32,176 bases of DNA, from the NCBI GenBank assembly GCA_947363565.1, contig CANAPP010000037.1, positions 1-32,176 on the forward strand. Reading direction: 5' to 3'. The position numbers and the translations under genes are program-made. The stretch comes from an uncultured Lachnospiraceae bacterium (lineage in GTDB: Bacteria; Bacillota; Clostridia; Lachnospirales; Lachnospiraceae). The notes below the pieces were generated by a model. It searched no databases. It was not told the origin of the DNA and saw only the letters and a program-made list of their open reading frames with translations. Shown here one piece after another: positions 1 through 6,340 of the stretch; position 1 is the first letter of the stretch, and each line of letters opens with the position of its first letter.

Positions 1-5
1 TCTGG

Positions 6-11
6 TATAAT
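6..11 (+). promoter_or_regulatory. Probable -10 element of the first gene
   Basis: A perfect TATAAT lies 31 bp upstream of the ATG at 43. The matching -35 would fall outside the window, so only half of the promoter is visible. Confidence 0.4.
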
Positions 12-42
12 CTTCCTATCAAATGATGAAAGGAATGATAAT

Positions 43-801
43 ATGTCTTTAATGGATTTGCCCGGTTCTCTTGATACTGCTGTAAAAAATTTAACTGATA
101 ATCCAACTCAAAATATGGGACAATCTTTTGGTGACTTATGGTATTTGGTTTTTGGTGGAATAAGTCAAGCTGCAAATAAAAAACGTATGCGCTACGCTTC
201 GGATTTAAAAAAATACGAAAATGAGCTATCCCATTCCATAAGTTCCATACCCCCGGATAAATATGTTGAACCATCTATCCAAGTTGCTGCGCAAGCTTTA
301 GAAAATTCTAAATATTGCCTTTCTTCTGAGTACCTTCGGAAAATGTTTGTCAACTTAATTTCTGGTACAATGCATGCTGACATAGAGCCACATATTCATC
401 CTTCTTTTCCAGAAATTTTAAAGCAGTTAAGCGAAAATGATGCCCTAATGCTCCAATTATTAAAAAATAGACCTGAGTTACCCATCGCAAATATTGGAAT
501 CAACACATCACCCACGGAATATCGCTTACTTTGGAATGATATATGTGCATTTATCCCAAGTAATTCATCTACTTTTAAATGCTCCTTATCAATTTCATCC
601 TTAGAACATGTCGGGTTAATCTTTACGACATATACAGCAATTTTATCAGACCACGATTTATACATACCTATTACAAATACTCCCGAGTATCTTGAAGCGC
701 AAAGAATTTGCAAGGAATCCAATCAAAATCTTTATTATAAACAGGGAATTTGCGGGCTTACTGCTCTCGGTTCCGAATTTATTCTTTCCTGCGTTTCATA
801 G
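43..801 (+). CDS. Abi-alpha (DUF4393)-like protein
   Basis: The product has 252 residues and no signal peptide. The N-terminal third (about residues 20-90) has the look of the DUF4393/Abi-alpha family: a Gly-rich helical stretch (GGISQAANKKRMR), a KYENEL-type helix and a P-x-x-x-x-EPSIQVAAQALE segment, then a helix bearing LRKMFVNLISG. The rest is an alpha-helical domain with no motif I can name. Abi-alpha proteins were named from abortive-infection gene neighbourhoods; their biochemical activity is not established. The start is the ATG at 43, preceded by AAAGGA at a normal distance. The AT-rich codon use matches the following genes and differs from that after 8.9 kb, which fits carriage on a mobile element. 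Its last 23 bp overlap the 3' end of a small gene on the other strand. The family call rests on recognised residues, not on a search. Confidence 0.6.
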   Translation: MSLMDLPGSLDTAVKNLTDNPTQNMGQSFGDLWYLVFGGISQAANKKRMRYASDLKKYENELSHSISSIPPDKYVEPSIQVAAQALENSKYCLSSEYLRKMFVNLISGTMHADIEPHIHPSFPEILKQLSENDALMLQLLKNRPELPIANIGINTSPTEYRLLWNDICAFIPSNSSTFKCSLSISSLEHVGLIFTTYTAILSDHDLYIPITNTPEYLEAQRICKESNQNLYYKQGICGLTALGSEFILSCVS

Positions 802-943
802 CGTCTACAAATTCCTTTGTCATTCTCGTCATGTCTTCTACATAGCCATCTACTATCCTAAAATAGTGAGTGGCTAATATTTTTGTCGTGATAGCTGATG
901 TTACTATCGAACATACAATGCACGGCAATATTGCATTACACAT
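779..943 (-). CDS. Small 54-residue hypothetical protein
   Basis: This ORF reads on the minus strand from an ATG at 943 to a TAA at 779-781. A strong GGGAGG Shine-Dalgarno lies about 11 nt upstream. The product starts MCNAILPCIVCSIVTSAITT, a Cys-containing hydrophobic stretch that could be a short membrane segment. A charged amphipathic half ends in KRRKE. An in-frame ATG three codons upstream is too close to the ribosome site. The 3' end overlaps the convergent Abi-alpha-like gene by 23 bp. Function is unknown. The good ribosome site, a leader shared with the gene at 1224-1652, and the membrane-helix-plus-basic-tail layout argue for a real gene. The layout resembles small toxic or regulatory membrane peptides, but that is inference. 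Confidence 0.5.
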   Translation of the reverse strand: MCNAILPCIVCSIVTSAITTKILATHYFRIVDGYVEDMTRMTKEFVDAMKRRKE

Positions 944-970
944 TCTCTGCATCACCTCCCTATCCTGCTG

Positions 971-1015
971 CCACTCTTGGCGGCATTTCTTCGTGTTCCA
1001 CTCTTGTTAATTTCT
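971..1015. repeat. Imperfect direct repeat between divergent small genes
   Basis: CCACTCTTG followed by TTTCTTC occurs twice, starting at about 971 and 999 (28-bp spacing). The repeat lies between the divergent starts at 943 and 1085 and partly overlaps the promoter of the latter. It could be a regulator-binding site. Confidence 0.3.
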
Positions 1016-1032
1016 TCCATCTCTCCTATAAT
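1004..1032 (+). promoter_or_regulatory. Sigma-A promoter of the 67-residue protein gene
   Basis: TTGTTA (1004-1009), a 17-bp spacer and a perfect TATAAT (1027-1032). Just past the predicted start point, GGCTC (1042-1046) and GAGCC (1053-1057) form a hairpin in the leader. Confidence 0.65.
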
Positions 1033-1084
1033 TTATATACAGGCTCCCGCCAGAGCCGAGTATATTAAGAAAGGAGAGTATTGC

Positions 1085-1288
1085 ATGGAAAAAATAACCA
1101 ATATTAGTGGTTTTTGTCCGTTTCAGGACGAAAATGTAACGATCAAGATTGTGTGCGAACCTTATAATGTTACAGGAGCATACAACCTAGTCTCCATAAC
1201 CAATAATATGTGTGAACACAAAATTAACTGTCCTTATGAGAACAACTGCCCTGTTGAAGATCAGCCGCTTTTCTGGAACGAGTTATAA
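1085..1288 (+). CDS. Small Cys-rich hypothetical protein (67 aa)
   Basis: I take the ATG at 1085 because AAAGGAGAG sits 6-8 nt upstream and a clear promoter with a hairpin leader lies before it; an upstream in-frame start would begin ahead of that promoter. The 67-residue product has five cysteines (about 11, 24, 43, 49 and 55), including CEHKINC and CPYENNC clusters, which suggests a small metal-binding or disulfide-bonded domain. There is no signal peptide. The last 65 bp overlap the 3' end of the convergent gene at 1224-1652. No family is recognised. Confidence 0.6.
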   Translation: MEKITNISGFCPFQDENVTIKIVCEPYNVTGAYNLVSITNNMCEHKINCPYENNCPVEDQPLFWNEL

Positions 1289-1652
1289 GCTCATTCAGAT
1301 GATTTTCAAAATCACGGTACTCGTCAGGATGCATTTCTTTGTGTATTTTTTTCAGAACTGACAGTTCCTCTGGGTGTTCTATAAATCTGGATGCCGGCAG
1401 GAACTGCCAGTAAAGATATCTTGAACCCGGAAATATATCAACGCCTGTCAATGCTCTCAGTTTGTTTAAAACATTTTTTTGATGCATCGTTATAGGTGTC
1501 TCACAGTCATGTGCATATCTGCAATACACACATGCATAATACCTTTGGCTTGTATTTAAGCTTTCATCTCCCGGTGCGCTCCAGCTCTGTATTTGCCGTG
1601 CCAGACAATGTAAATCCTTTTCTGTTAATTGAATGTCCTTTATCTCTCTCAC
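1224..1652 (-). CDS. Hypothetical protein with C-x2-C-x5-C motif
   Basis: The ORF encodes about 142 residues with a possible zinc-binding cluster (C41-x2-C44-x5-C50) followed by helical, charged sequence. Start choice is unusual. A TAG lies two codons upstream, so the only ordinary start is the GTG at 1652, yet the AGGAGGTG Shine-Dalgarno overlaps that GTG. The codon at normal spacing from GGAGG is an in-frame ATA at 1643. The gene lies 47 bp downstream of the HTH gene at 1700-1888 on the same strand and may be cotranscribed with it. The 3' end overlaps the convergent 67-residue gene. It could be an effector paired with the HTH protein, but no known toxin family is recognised. Confidence 0.5.
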   Translation of the reverse strand: MREIKDIQLTEKDLHCLARQIQSWSAPGDESLNTSQRYYACVYCRYAHDCETPITMHQKNVLNKLRALTGVDIFPGSRYLYWQFLPASRFIEHPEELSVLKKIHKEMHPDEYRDFENHLNELITRSRKAADLQQGSCSHKDS

Positions 1653-1684
1653 CTCCTATCCTGCTGCTTTTTATATTGTTTAAT

Positions 1685-1695
1685 ATGTTGAACAT
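1685..1695. promoter_or_regulatory. Operator-like palindrome (copy 1)
   Basis: ATGTTGAACAT is a perfect 11-bp palindrome located just after the stop codon of the HTH gene. The identical 11-mer lies in the divergent promoter region at 1961-1971, which suggests the same regulator also acts here on the downstream gene. Confidence 0.45.
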
Positions 1696-1699
1696 AGTG

Positions 1700-1888
1700 T
1701 CAAAAAAATATATCCGCGACTTTTTTATTTAGGGCTTCTGCAATTTTTAACAATGTATCCGTCGTAGTAGTCTTAATTGCTCCACTCTCTAAACCTGACA
1801 GGGTAGTCCTTGATATTTTAGCTCTTTTGGCTAATTCTTCTTGAGAAATTCCGATTTCTTCCCTGCATTCTCTTATTTTATATCCCAT
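1700..1888 (-). CDS. XRE-family HTH regulator (Cro-like, 62 aa)
   Basis: A single helix-turn-helix domain fills the protein. SQEELAKRAKISRTTLSGLE is the canonical XRE HTH with recognition helix around residues 26-36, and the end, ALNKKVADIFF, is the usual fifth helix. The start ATG at 1888 has GAGGTGAT upstream. It is divergent from the S24-type repressor at 2032, the classic arrangement of a lysogeny or element switch, with both promoters and palindromic operators in the 143-bp gap. It probably regulates itself and the neighbour; the target site is inferred. Confidence 0.85.
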   Translation of the reverse strand: MGYKIRECREEIGISQEELAKRAKISRTTLSGLESGAIKTTTTDTLLKIAEALNKKVADIFF

Positions 1889-1929
1889 CGTATCACCTCA
1901 CTTTTGTTTAACTTGTTGAACTTAAGTGT

Positions 1930-1958
1930 ATATTATCATTTGCTAAGGAATATGTCAA
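1930..1958 (-). promoter_or_regulatory. Promoter of the Cro-like HTH gene
   Basis: Read on the minus strand: TTGACA (1953-1958), 17-bp spacer, TAATAT (1930-1935). It faces away from the promoter at 1977-2005. Confidence 0.75.
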
Positions 1959-1960
1959 GT

Positions 1961-1971
1961 ATGTTGAACAT
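1961..1971. promoter_or_regulatory. Operator-like palindrome (copy 2)
   Basis: Perfect palindrome ATGTTGAACAT between the two divergent promoters, just upstream of both -35 boxes. A related partial site (TTGTTGAAC) lies near 1913-1921 at the start of the minus-strand transcript. It is a likely binding site for one or both HTH proteins. Confidence 0.55.
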
Positions 1972-1976
1972 TTTTC

Positions 1977-2005
1977 TTGACTTTCTTGAAAATGTACAAT
2001 ATACT
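1977..2005 (+). promoter_or_regulatory. Promoter of the S24-type repressor
   Basis: TTGACT (1977-1982), 17-bp spacer, TATACT (2000-2005), about 30 bp before the ATG at 2032. The palindrome at 1961-1971 lies directly upstream of the -35. Confidence 0.75.
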
Positions 2006-2031
2006 AAACATATAAAGGCAGGTGAAAACGA

Positions 2032-2691
2032 ATGACTTTAGGAGATTTGGTAAAAGAGTATCGTGAAAAGCACGACATCAGTATGGATGAATTTTCTAAA
2101 ATATGTAATTTAAGCAAAGGTTATATTTCAATGTTGGAAAACAATATTAATCCAAGAAATAATAAACCTATTGCACCAACTCTACTAACTATTAAAAAAA
2201 TTGCTTTAGCTATGAATATGGACATAGATTCTGTTCTAAAAGCACTAAATTCTGATCAAAAAATTAATCTTGGCACCGAAGCAAAAAAATCCTCTCGGGG
2301 CATAACCATTAACATTCTTGGTCGTGTAGCTGCTGGCATCCCCATCAATGCCATTGAAGATATAATCGATACAGAAGAAATTACGGAAGAGCTTGCACAA
2401 ACAGGAACATTCTTTGGGTTAAAGATAAAAGGCGACAGTATGACCCCGAACATATGCGACGGGGATATTGTCATTGTTCGTCAACAGGATGATGCTGAAT
2501 CTGGAGATATTGTTATCGCAACGATAAATGGTGACGAAGCTACATGTAAAAGACTTCGGAAATATCAGCAGGGAATAGAATTAATCTCAAACAATCCAAG
2601 CTACGACCCTTTTGAATTCACCAATGAAGAAATAATAAATAAACCAGTAAAAATACTCGGTAAGGTTATAGAACTAAGGCGGAAATTTTAA
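2032..2691 (+). CDS. CI/LexA-like repressor (XRE HTH + S24 peptidase)
   Basis: The protein has 219 residues. Residues about 5-70 form an XRE HTH domain (MDEFSKICNLSKGYISMLE). Residues about 95-215 form an S24 self-cleaving peptidase domain. The autocleavage site Ala101-Gly102 lies in GRVAAGIP. Catalytic Ser136 is in KGDSM and catalytic Lys173 in ATCKRL, so the protein should undergo RecA-stimulated self-cleavage. That would link the element to the SOS response. The ATG at 2032 has AGGTGA upstream. It is divergent from the small HTH gene, and the promoters and palindromic sites between them form a typical prophage or ICE switch. All key residues are present. Confidence 0.92.
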   Translation: MTLGDLVKEYREKHDISMDEFSKICNLSKGYISMLENNINPRNNKPIAPTLLTIKKIALAMNMDIDSVLKALNSDQKINLGTEAKKSSRGITINILGRVAAGIPINAIEDIIDTEEITEELAQTGTFFGLKIKGDSMTPNICDGDIVIVRQQDDAESGDIVIATINGDEATCKRLRKYQQGIELISNNPSYDPFEFTNEEIINKPVKILGKVIELRRKF

Positions 2692-2720
2692 ATCTGTTTG
2701 ATAAAATTTTTGATAGACAT

Positions 2721-2770
2721 AATAGTGTATGACTGGAGCGCTGTTATCATAAAAACTAAAGAAAAGAGGG
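2721..2770 (+). repeat. Shared 50-bp leader block (copy A)
   Basis: This block begins AATAGTGTA, continues GACTGGAGCGCT and ends AAAGAAAAGAGG just before the ATG at 2777. It is nearly identical to 4635-4683, which precedes an unrelated gene. It contains the palindrome AGCGCT and ends in the ribosome site. It could be a shared operator or untranslated leader. Confidence 0.7.
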
Positions 2771-2776
2771 AATATT

Positions 2777-4327
2777 ATGGGACTAGGCGATATCTTCCGA
2801 ATTAAAGAATTCAAAGAACAAATAGCAAAACTCACTACTGATAATTCAGCGCTTCAAAGTGACAAACAAAAATTATCCGATGAAATCGCTCATTTAACAC
2901 AACAACTTAACGAACTTGATGGTTTGGACTACATTAAGATCAAGGAAAAAAGAGAAGCTCTCGAAAAAGCCTGTTATGAAAGAAAACGTGAATTAGAAAA
3001 CGATTTTGAAGATCTACGCACAAAAAGAGAAAACGAAATAAAAGACCGCATAACTAATCTGCAAAATCAAGAAGCTCTTCAGCATTCAATACTCAAAGAA
3101 ATCAGCAATAACATTTCCCAGCAGAATGCTGAACTTGAAAAACTAATAAAGCAAACTAAAACTCAAACGAATAAGCTTTCACGATCTAAAGAATTGGTTA
3201 AAGCAATTAATTACGCTTTAGATACCTTTTTTCTTTACGAGCCTTCGCAAAGCTCCTTTAAAATAAAACCAGAGCAAATTGAAACTCTGGAAGAACTCAG
3301 TCCCTCAATTATACTCAAACTCCATTGTATGGATGTCAAAGACTTGAGGAAAGCTTACAATGAGAATGATAAACAGATTACAAAAGTATTAGAAAAATAT
3401 TCTGCCCGATATACCACTAAAGCAAACCAAGCAATATATAAACTTATGGTTATTGCACTAAAAGCAGAATTACAAAATATTTTATACAATTTAAAATATG
3501 AAAAACTGGATACTTCAATTGAAGATATCAAAAATGTTACCCAAAAATATCTTAAAATCGCCGGTGAAGGAAATCAAAGTATCGCCGGAACGCTTACAAA
3601 ATTTATTGGTGAAATCGAATATTTATTTATAAATGCGGTAAAAATCGAGTACAACTACTATGTTAAGAAAGAACAGGCGCGGCAGGAACAGCTTGCCATA
3701 CGTGAACAAATGAGACAGGAAGCCGAAGAACGGAAGGCTTTAGAAAATGAACGCAAAAAGATTGAACAGGAAGAATCGAAATATAACAGCGAAATTGATA
3801 AGCTCAGAGAACAAATAGCCGCTGCCAACGAAGAAGAAGTAAACAAACTCAATGCACGTATACTTGAACTTCAAGCACAGTTAGCAGATGTAGTAATCAA
3901 AAAAGAAGAGATATCCAATCTTGCAAACGGCAAGGCCGGAAACGTTTATATCATAAGTAATCTGGGTTCCTTTGGCGATAACGTTTTTAAAATCGGAATG
4001 ACAAGGCGTCTTAACCCTCAAGACAGGGTTAATGAACTGGGGGATGCTTCTGTTCCCTTTAAATTCGATGTACACAGTTTTATCTTTTCGGATGATGCTG
4101 TTGATCTTGAGAAAAAGCTACATAATATTTTGAATAATAAACGTGTAAACAAAGTGAATATGCGTAAAGAATTCTTTTACACCACAATAGATGAATTAGA
4201 AGCACTGGTTAATAAAATAGAACCTACTGCTGAATTCAACAAGACTATGTTGGCCGAGGAATTCCGCCAGTCATTATCAAGTGATGAAAATTATTCTAAT
4301 ACGTTTATACTTAATGATGAAATTTAG
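2777..4327 (+). CDS. DUF4041 / T5orf172 (GIY-YIG-like) coiled-coil protein
   Basis: The 516-residue protein has a long N-terminal coiled coil (about 12-130) and a helical region of DUF4041 type (about 145-300). A second, Glu/Lys-rich coiled coil spans about 300-375. A C-terminal T5orf172/Mug113 domain lies at about 384-470, recognisable from VYIISN, then FKIGMTRR and an RKEFF segment. T5orf172 is a GIY-YIG-related fold found in phage proteins, so DNA cleavage or binding is plausible but unproven. The ATG at 2777 follows AAGAGGG. It is preceded by a leader shared with the MazF-like gene, which suggests common control. It may act in phage defence or as a phage-type accessory protein. Confidence 0.8.
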   Translation: MGLGDIFRIKEFKEQIAKLTTDNSALQSDKQKLSDEIAHLTQQLNELDGLDYIKIKEKREALEKACYERKRELENDFEDLRTKRENEIKDRITNLQNQEALQHSILKEISNNISQQNAELEKLIKQTKTQTNKLSRSKELVKAINYALDTFFLYEPSQSSFKIKPEQIETLEELSPSIILKLHCMDVKDLRKAYNENDKQITKVLEKYSARYTTKANQAIYKLMVIALKAELQNILYNLKYEKLDTSIEDIKNVTQKYLKIAGEGNQSIAGTLTKFIGEIEYLFINAVKIEYNYYVKKEQARQEQLAIREQMRQEAEERKALENERKKIEQEESKYNSEIDKLREQIAAANEEEVNKLNARILELQAQLADVVIKKEEISNLANGKAGNVYIISNLGSFGDNVFKIGMTRRLNPQDRVNELGDASVPFKFDVHSFIFSDDAVDLEKKLHNILNNKRVNKVNMRKEFFYTTIDELEALVNKIEPTAEFNKTMLAEEFRQSLSSDENYSNTFILNDEI

Positions 4328-4374
4328 TTTTATACTCAACCAAGCCTGCAGTGATTTGGAGAAACTCACTTATT

Positions 4375-4392
4375 TGTCCGAGAACCCGGACA
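4375..4392. terminator. Short perfect hairpin between convergent genes
   Basis: TGTCCG (4375-4380) and CGGACA (4387-4392) form a perfect 6-bp stem between the ends of the DUF4041 gene and the HTH gene. No T-run follows on either strand, so termination is uncertain. Confidence 0.35.
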
Positions 4393-4393
4393 C

Positions 4394-4582
4394 TTACTTG
4401 CAGGGAGGATCAAAAATACGGATATCCAGCCCTCTGGCCAGCACTTCTAACACATCTGCTGTAGGGGATATATCACCATTAGCAATCCTGCCTATTGTTG
4501 ATTTGGATATCCCTGTCATTTTTGATACTTGACGCACTGACAGGTTTCTGTCATACATTAATTTGTCCAATAGTATTTTCAT
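4394..4582 (-). CDS. XRE-family HTH regulator (62 aa)
   Basis: A one-domain HTH protein: SVRQVSKMTGISKSTIGRIA (about residues 15-34) is the HTH, followed by a conserved NGDISPTADVLEVLARGL helix pair and a short end with a Pro-Pro-Cys. It sits on the minus strand between the DUF4041 gene and the MazF-like gene and is divergent from the latter. It could repress the MazF-like gene through the shared leader block, filling the antitoxin or repressor slot. No strong ribosome site is seen upstream of the ATG at 4582, so expression may be weak. Confidence 0.8.
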   Translation of the reverse strand: MKILLDKLMYDRNLSVRQVSKMTGISKSTIGRIANGDISPTADVLEVLARGLDIRIFDPPCK

Positions 4583-4595
4583 GTAATCATTTTAC

Positions 4596-4624
4596 AACAT
4601 AATATACGGAAATCTATTGGTAAA
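4596..4624 (-). promoter_or_regulatory. Probable promoter of the second XRE gene
   Basis: On the minus strand: TTTACC (4619-4624), 17-bp spacer, TATGTT (4596-4601). It gives a very short leader before the ATG at 4582. Confidence 0.45.
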
Positions 4625-4634
4625 TAACGTTAAT

Positions 4635-4683
4635 AATAGTGTAGACTGGAGCGCTATTACTATAAAAAACAAAAGAAAAGAGG
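4635..4683 (+). repeat. Shared 50-bp leader block (copy B)
   Basis: Near-identical to 2721-2770: AATAGTGTA, GACTGGAGCGCT, then an A-rich stretch ending AAAGAAAAGAGG. The few differences are substitutions or single-base indels. It precedes the MazF-like gene at 4696. Confidence 0.7.
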
Positions 4684-4695
4684 TGAGAATACAAC

Positions 4696-5538
4696 ATGTC
4701 AAAAGGATTTACAAAAGAAGACGTCATCCAAAATAAAAAAGAGGCAATTAAAGCATTAAATAAAATGTTAGAATCTTTTATAAATAATCCGTCTGGAAAG
4801 CATTTAAAAAAAGCCCATCTGATTTCATATTGGATCAAAGATTATGTGCAGATGATTAATATCGAACAAAAATTTGAACCGACCAAGAACATTGCATACA
4901 AAAGAGGTAACATCATAAAGTTGAATTTTGGATTTAATATAGGCAGCGAATATGGTGGCCTTCATTATGGTATTGTACTGGATAAGAAGAATGACCATAA
5001 CTCTCCTGTCGTTACCGTAATACCTCTCACTTCCATTAAAGACAGCAGCGCAGTACATCCAAATAGTGTAGAGCTTGGAAATGAATTATACAAATCTTTA
5101 AAATTAAAATATGATACAATATCAAAAGCATTAAAAGATGAACAGCAAGAAATTATTCAAACAATTGCCGCTTTTTCATCATTAGTCGATCTTGCTGAAA
5201 AAACCTTACAAAGTTCAAAAGGAAAAGAGAACGTCAATGAATTGCAAGCAGAACTTGATGAAGTAGAAAAATATTTAAACGCTGCTGAAAAAATAGACGC
5301 ATTATGGAGAGAAAAACAACAACATAATGAGGAGCAGCAAGAATACCTCGATAAAATAGGCGAGGAAATCTCCCGTATGAAGAAAGGCAGCATAGCGCTT
5401 GTTAACCAAATTACAACCATTAGCAAAATACGGATTTTTGATCCGCGCAACTTAAAAGGTGTCCTTGCAGGAGTTTCTCTCTCAGAGGATGGCATGAAAA
5501 AAATCAATAATAAGGTAAAGGATTTATATGTCTTTTAA
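4696..5538 (+). CDS. MazF/PemK-like protein with internal coiled coil
   Basis: The protein has 280 residues. Residues 68-128 (KRGNIIKLNFGFNIG, then YGIVLDKKN, VVTVIPLTS and PNSVELG) match the first half of the MazF/PemK beta-barrel. Residues 229-280 (KGSIALVNQITTISKIRI, then LSEDGMKKINNKV) match its second half. Between them lies about 100 residues of Glu/Lys-rich coiled coil (about 140-228). MazF proteins are ribosome-independent mRNA endoribonucleases. The halves keep their order, so the barrel should still form with a protruding helical arm. An N-terminal helical extension (1-65) is also present. No conventional MazE antitoxin is adjacent; the nearest regulator is the divergent XRE protein. 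Start is the ATG at 4696 after AGAGGTGAG. Confidence 0.8.
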   Translation: MSKGFTKEDVIQNKKEAIKALNKMLESFINNPSGKHLKKAHLISYWIKDYVQMINIEQKFEPTKNIAYKRGNIIKLNFGFNIGSEYGGLHYGIVLDKKNDHNSPVVTVIPLTSIKDSSAVHPNSVELGNELYKSLKLKYDTISKALKDEQQEIIQTIAAFSSLVDLAEKTLQSSKGKENVNELQAELDEVEKYLNAAEKIDALWREKQQHNEEQQEYLDKIGEEISRMKKGSIALVNQITTISKIRIFDPRNLKGVLAGVSLSEDGMKKINNKVKDLYVF

Positions 5539-5566
5539 CTTTTTGGGAAATTTCAGTAATATTTTG

Positions 5567-5595
5567 TTGACTACGGGCATAATATAATTTATAAT
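5567..5595 (+). promoter_or_regulatory. Promoter of a candidate small RNA
   Basis: TTGACT (5567-5572), 17-bp spacer, TATAAT (5590-5595). The spacer holds CTACGGGCATAATATAAT, nearly identical to 6542-6559 before the NYN gene. An alternative upstream -10 (TATAAT at 5583-5588) would start transcription earlier. Confidence 0.6.
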
Positions 5596-5599
5596 AAGC

Positions 5600-5698
5600 A
5601 AATAGAAGAGATTATTTCTTTTCTAAATATCGCCTTAAGGGCATTAAAGAAGATATTAGCTTATTATGTGAAGACCTCGTAGTAATACGAGGTCTTTT
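5600..5698 (+). ncRNA. Candidate structured small RNA of about 100 nt
   Basis: No credible ORF lies here, but a promoter and a terminator bracket a foldable stretch. TAGAAGAGA (5603-5611) pairs with TCTTTTCTA (5617-5625, one G-T). GCC (5632-5634) can pair with GGC (5640-5642). ATAATAAGC (5591-5599) is exactly complementary to GCTTATTAT (5659-5667) and would close the structure if transcription starts at the upstream -10. A perfect 11-bp terminator hairpin follows. It lies between the MazF-like gene and the HicA remnant. No Rfam family is recognised. It may regulate a neighbouring gene. Confidence 0.5.
5671..5698 (+). terminator. Terminator of the candidate small RNA
   Basis: AAGACCTCGTA (5671-5681), loop GTAA, TACGAGGTCTT (5686-5696): a perfect 11-bp stem followed by a short T-run. 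The A-rich left arm makes it potentially active in both directions. Confidence 0.75.
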
Positions 5699-5791
5699 AC
5701 GTTACCCAATATTACCTCCCCTATCGTCCAACAGCAGAACAGTATATTAGGTCTGTCGGACAAAATGCCTTCATGTTGCAATCAGCAGTAA

Positions 5792-5869
5792 TATGACTAC
5801 CCACGAAAAGATATTCCTGTCGGTACATTAAAAAGTATAGCAAAGCAATCAGGGGTTACTTTTAAATAG
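5792..5869 (+). pseudogene. hicA toxin remnant (3' end only)
   Basis: The frame ending at TAG 5867-5869 reads DYPRKDIPVGTLKSIAKQSG, which closely matches the conserved C-terminal end of HicA toxins (P-x-KDIP-x-GTLKSI-x-KQAG). No start codon or double-stranded-RNA-binding-like N-terminus can be read in frame upstream. A faint HicA-like trace may continue to about 5755 with frame breaks. It lies 37 bp before the HicB-like gene, the normal hicA-hicB order. The toxin is therefore decayed. Confidence 0.7.
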
Positions 5870-5906
5870 CCCCTCTTCTCTCAAAATATAGATTGGAGGA
5901 ATCAAT

Positions 5907-6239
5907 GTGAAAGACAGATATTCTTATGTAGCTGTATTTGATTACGCAGAAGACGGCATCAATATTGAATTTCCAGATTTAGAAGGATGTTATCCCTGCG
6001 CTGATAAGGATGATACGGATATGGCGTTAAAAAATGCCCGGAAAGCTCTTGGCCTGCACATCTGGGGAATGGAACAGGATGGCGAACCTCTTCCGACTCC
6101 ATCATCCATTACAGAAATTCAATTGACCAATAATCAGGTTCCTGTTCTGATTGATGTATTCATGCCGCCGATCAGAGAGCGCATTAACAGCAAATTCGTC
6201 AAGAAAACGCTATCCCTTCCCGCTTGGCTTGCATCATAA
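5907..6239 (+). CDS. hicB: HicB-like antitoxin, C-terminally truncated
   Basis: The product has 110 residues. The N-terminal HicB fold is clear: YVAVFDYAEDGINIEFPDLE, then GCYPCADKDDTDMALKNARKAL, the partial RNase-H-like domain that binds HicA. The end, VKKTLSLPAWLAS, is where full-length members begin the ribbon-helix-helix or HTH DNA-binding tail, so about 20-25 residues appear to be missing. The start is a GTG at 5907 with GGAGG 8 nt upstream; the ATG two bases earlier is out of frame and stops at once. It follows a hicA remnant, so this is an orphan, degenerating toxin-antitoxin locus. It may retain partner binding but lose DNA binding. Confidence 0.8.
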   Translation: MKDRYSYVAVFDYAEDGINIEFPDLEGCYPCADKDDTDMALKNARKALGLHIWGMEQDGEPLPTPSSITEIQLTNNQVPVLIDVFMPPIRERINSKFVKKTLSLPAWLAS

Positions 6240-6340
6240 GCCGACAAAGACGGGGTAAACTGTTCAAAATTGTTCCAAAATGCGTTAATGGAATATCTTG
6301 GAATCAAAAAAATGCCATAGAACTTATTTTTAAAATAAAA

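Noticed and set aside
5539-5700. Retron or ToxIN-type RNA antitoxin
   Set aside because: No reverse transcriptase gene is nearby, and the RNA candidate has no tandem repeats and no adjacent ToxN-like gene.
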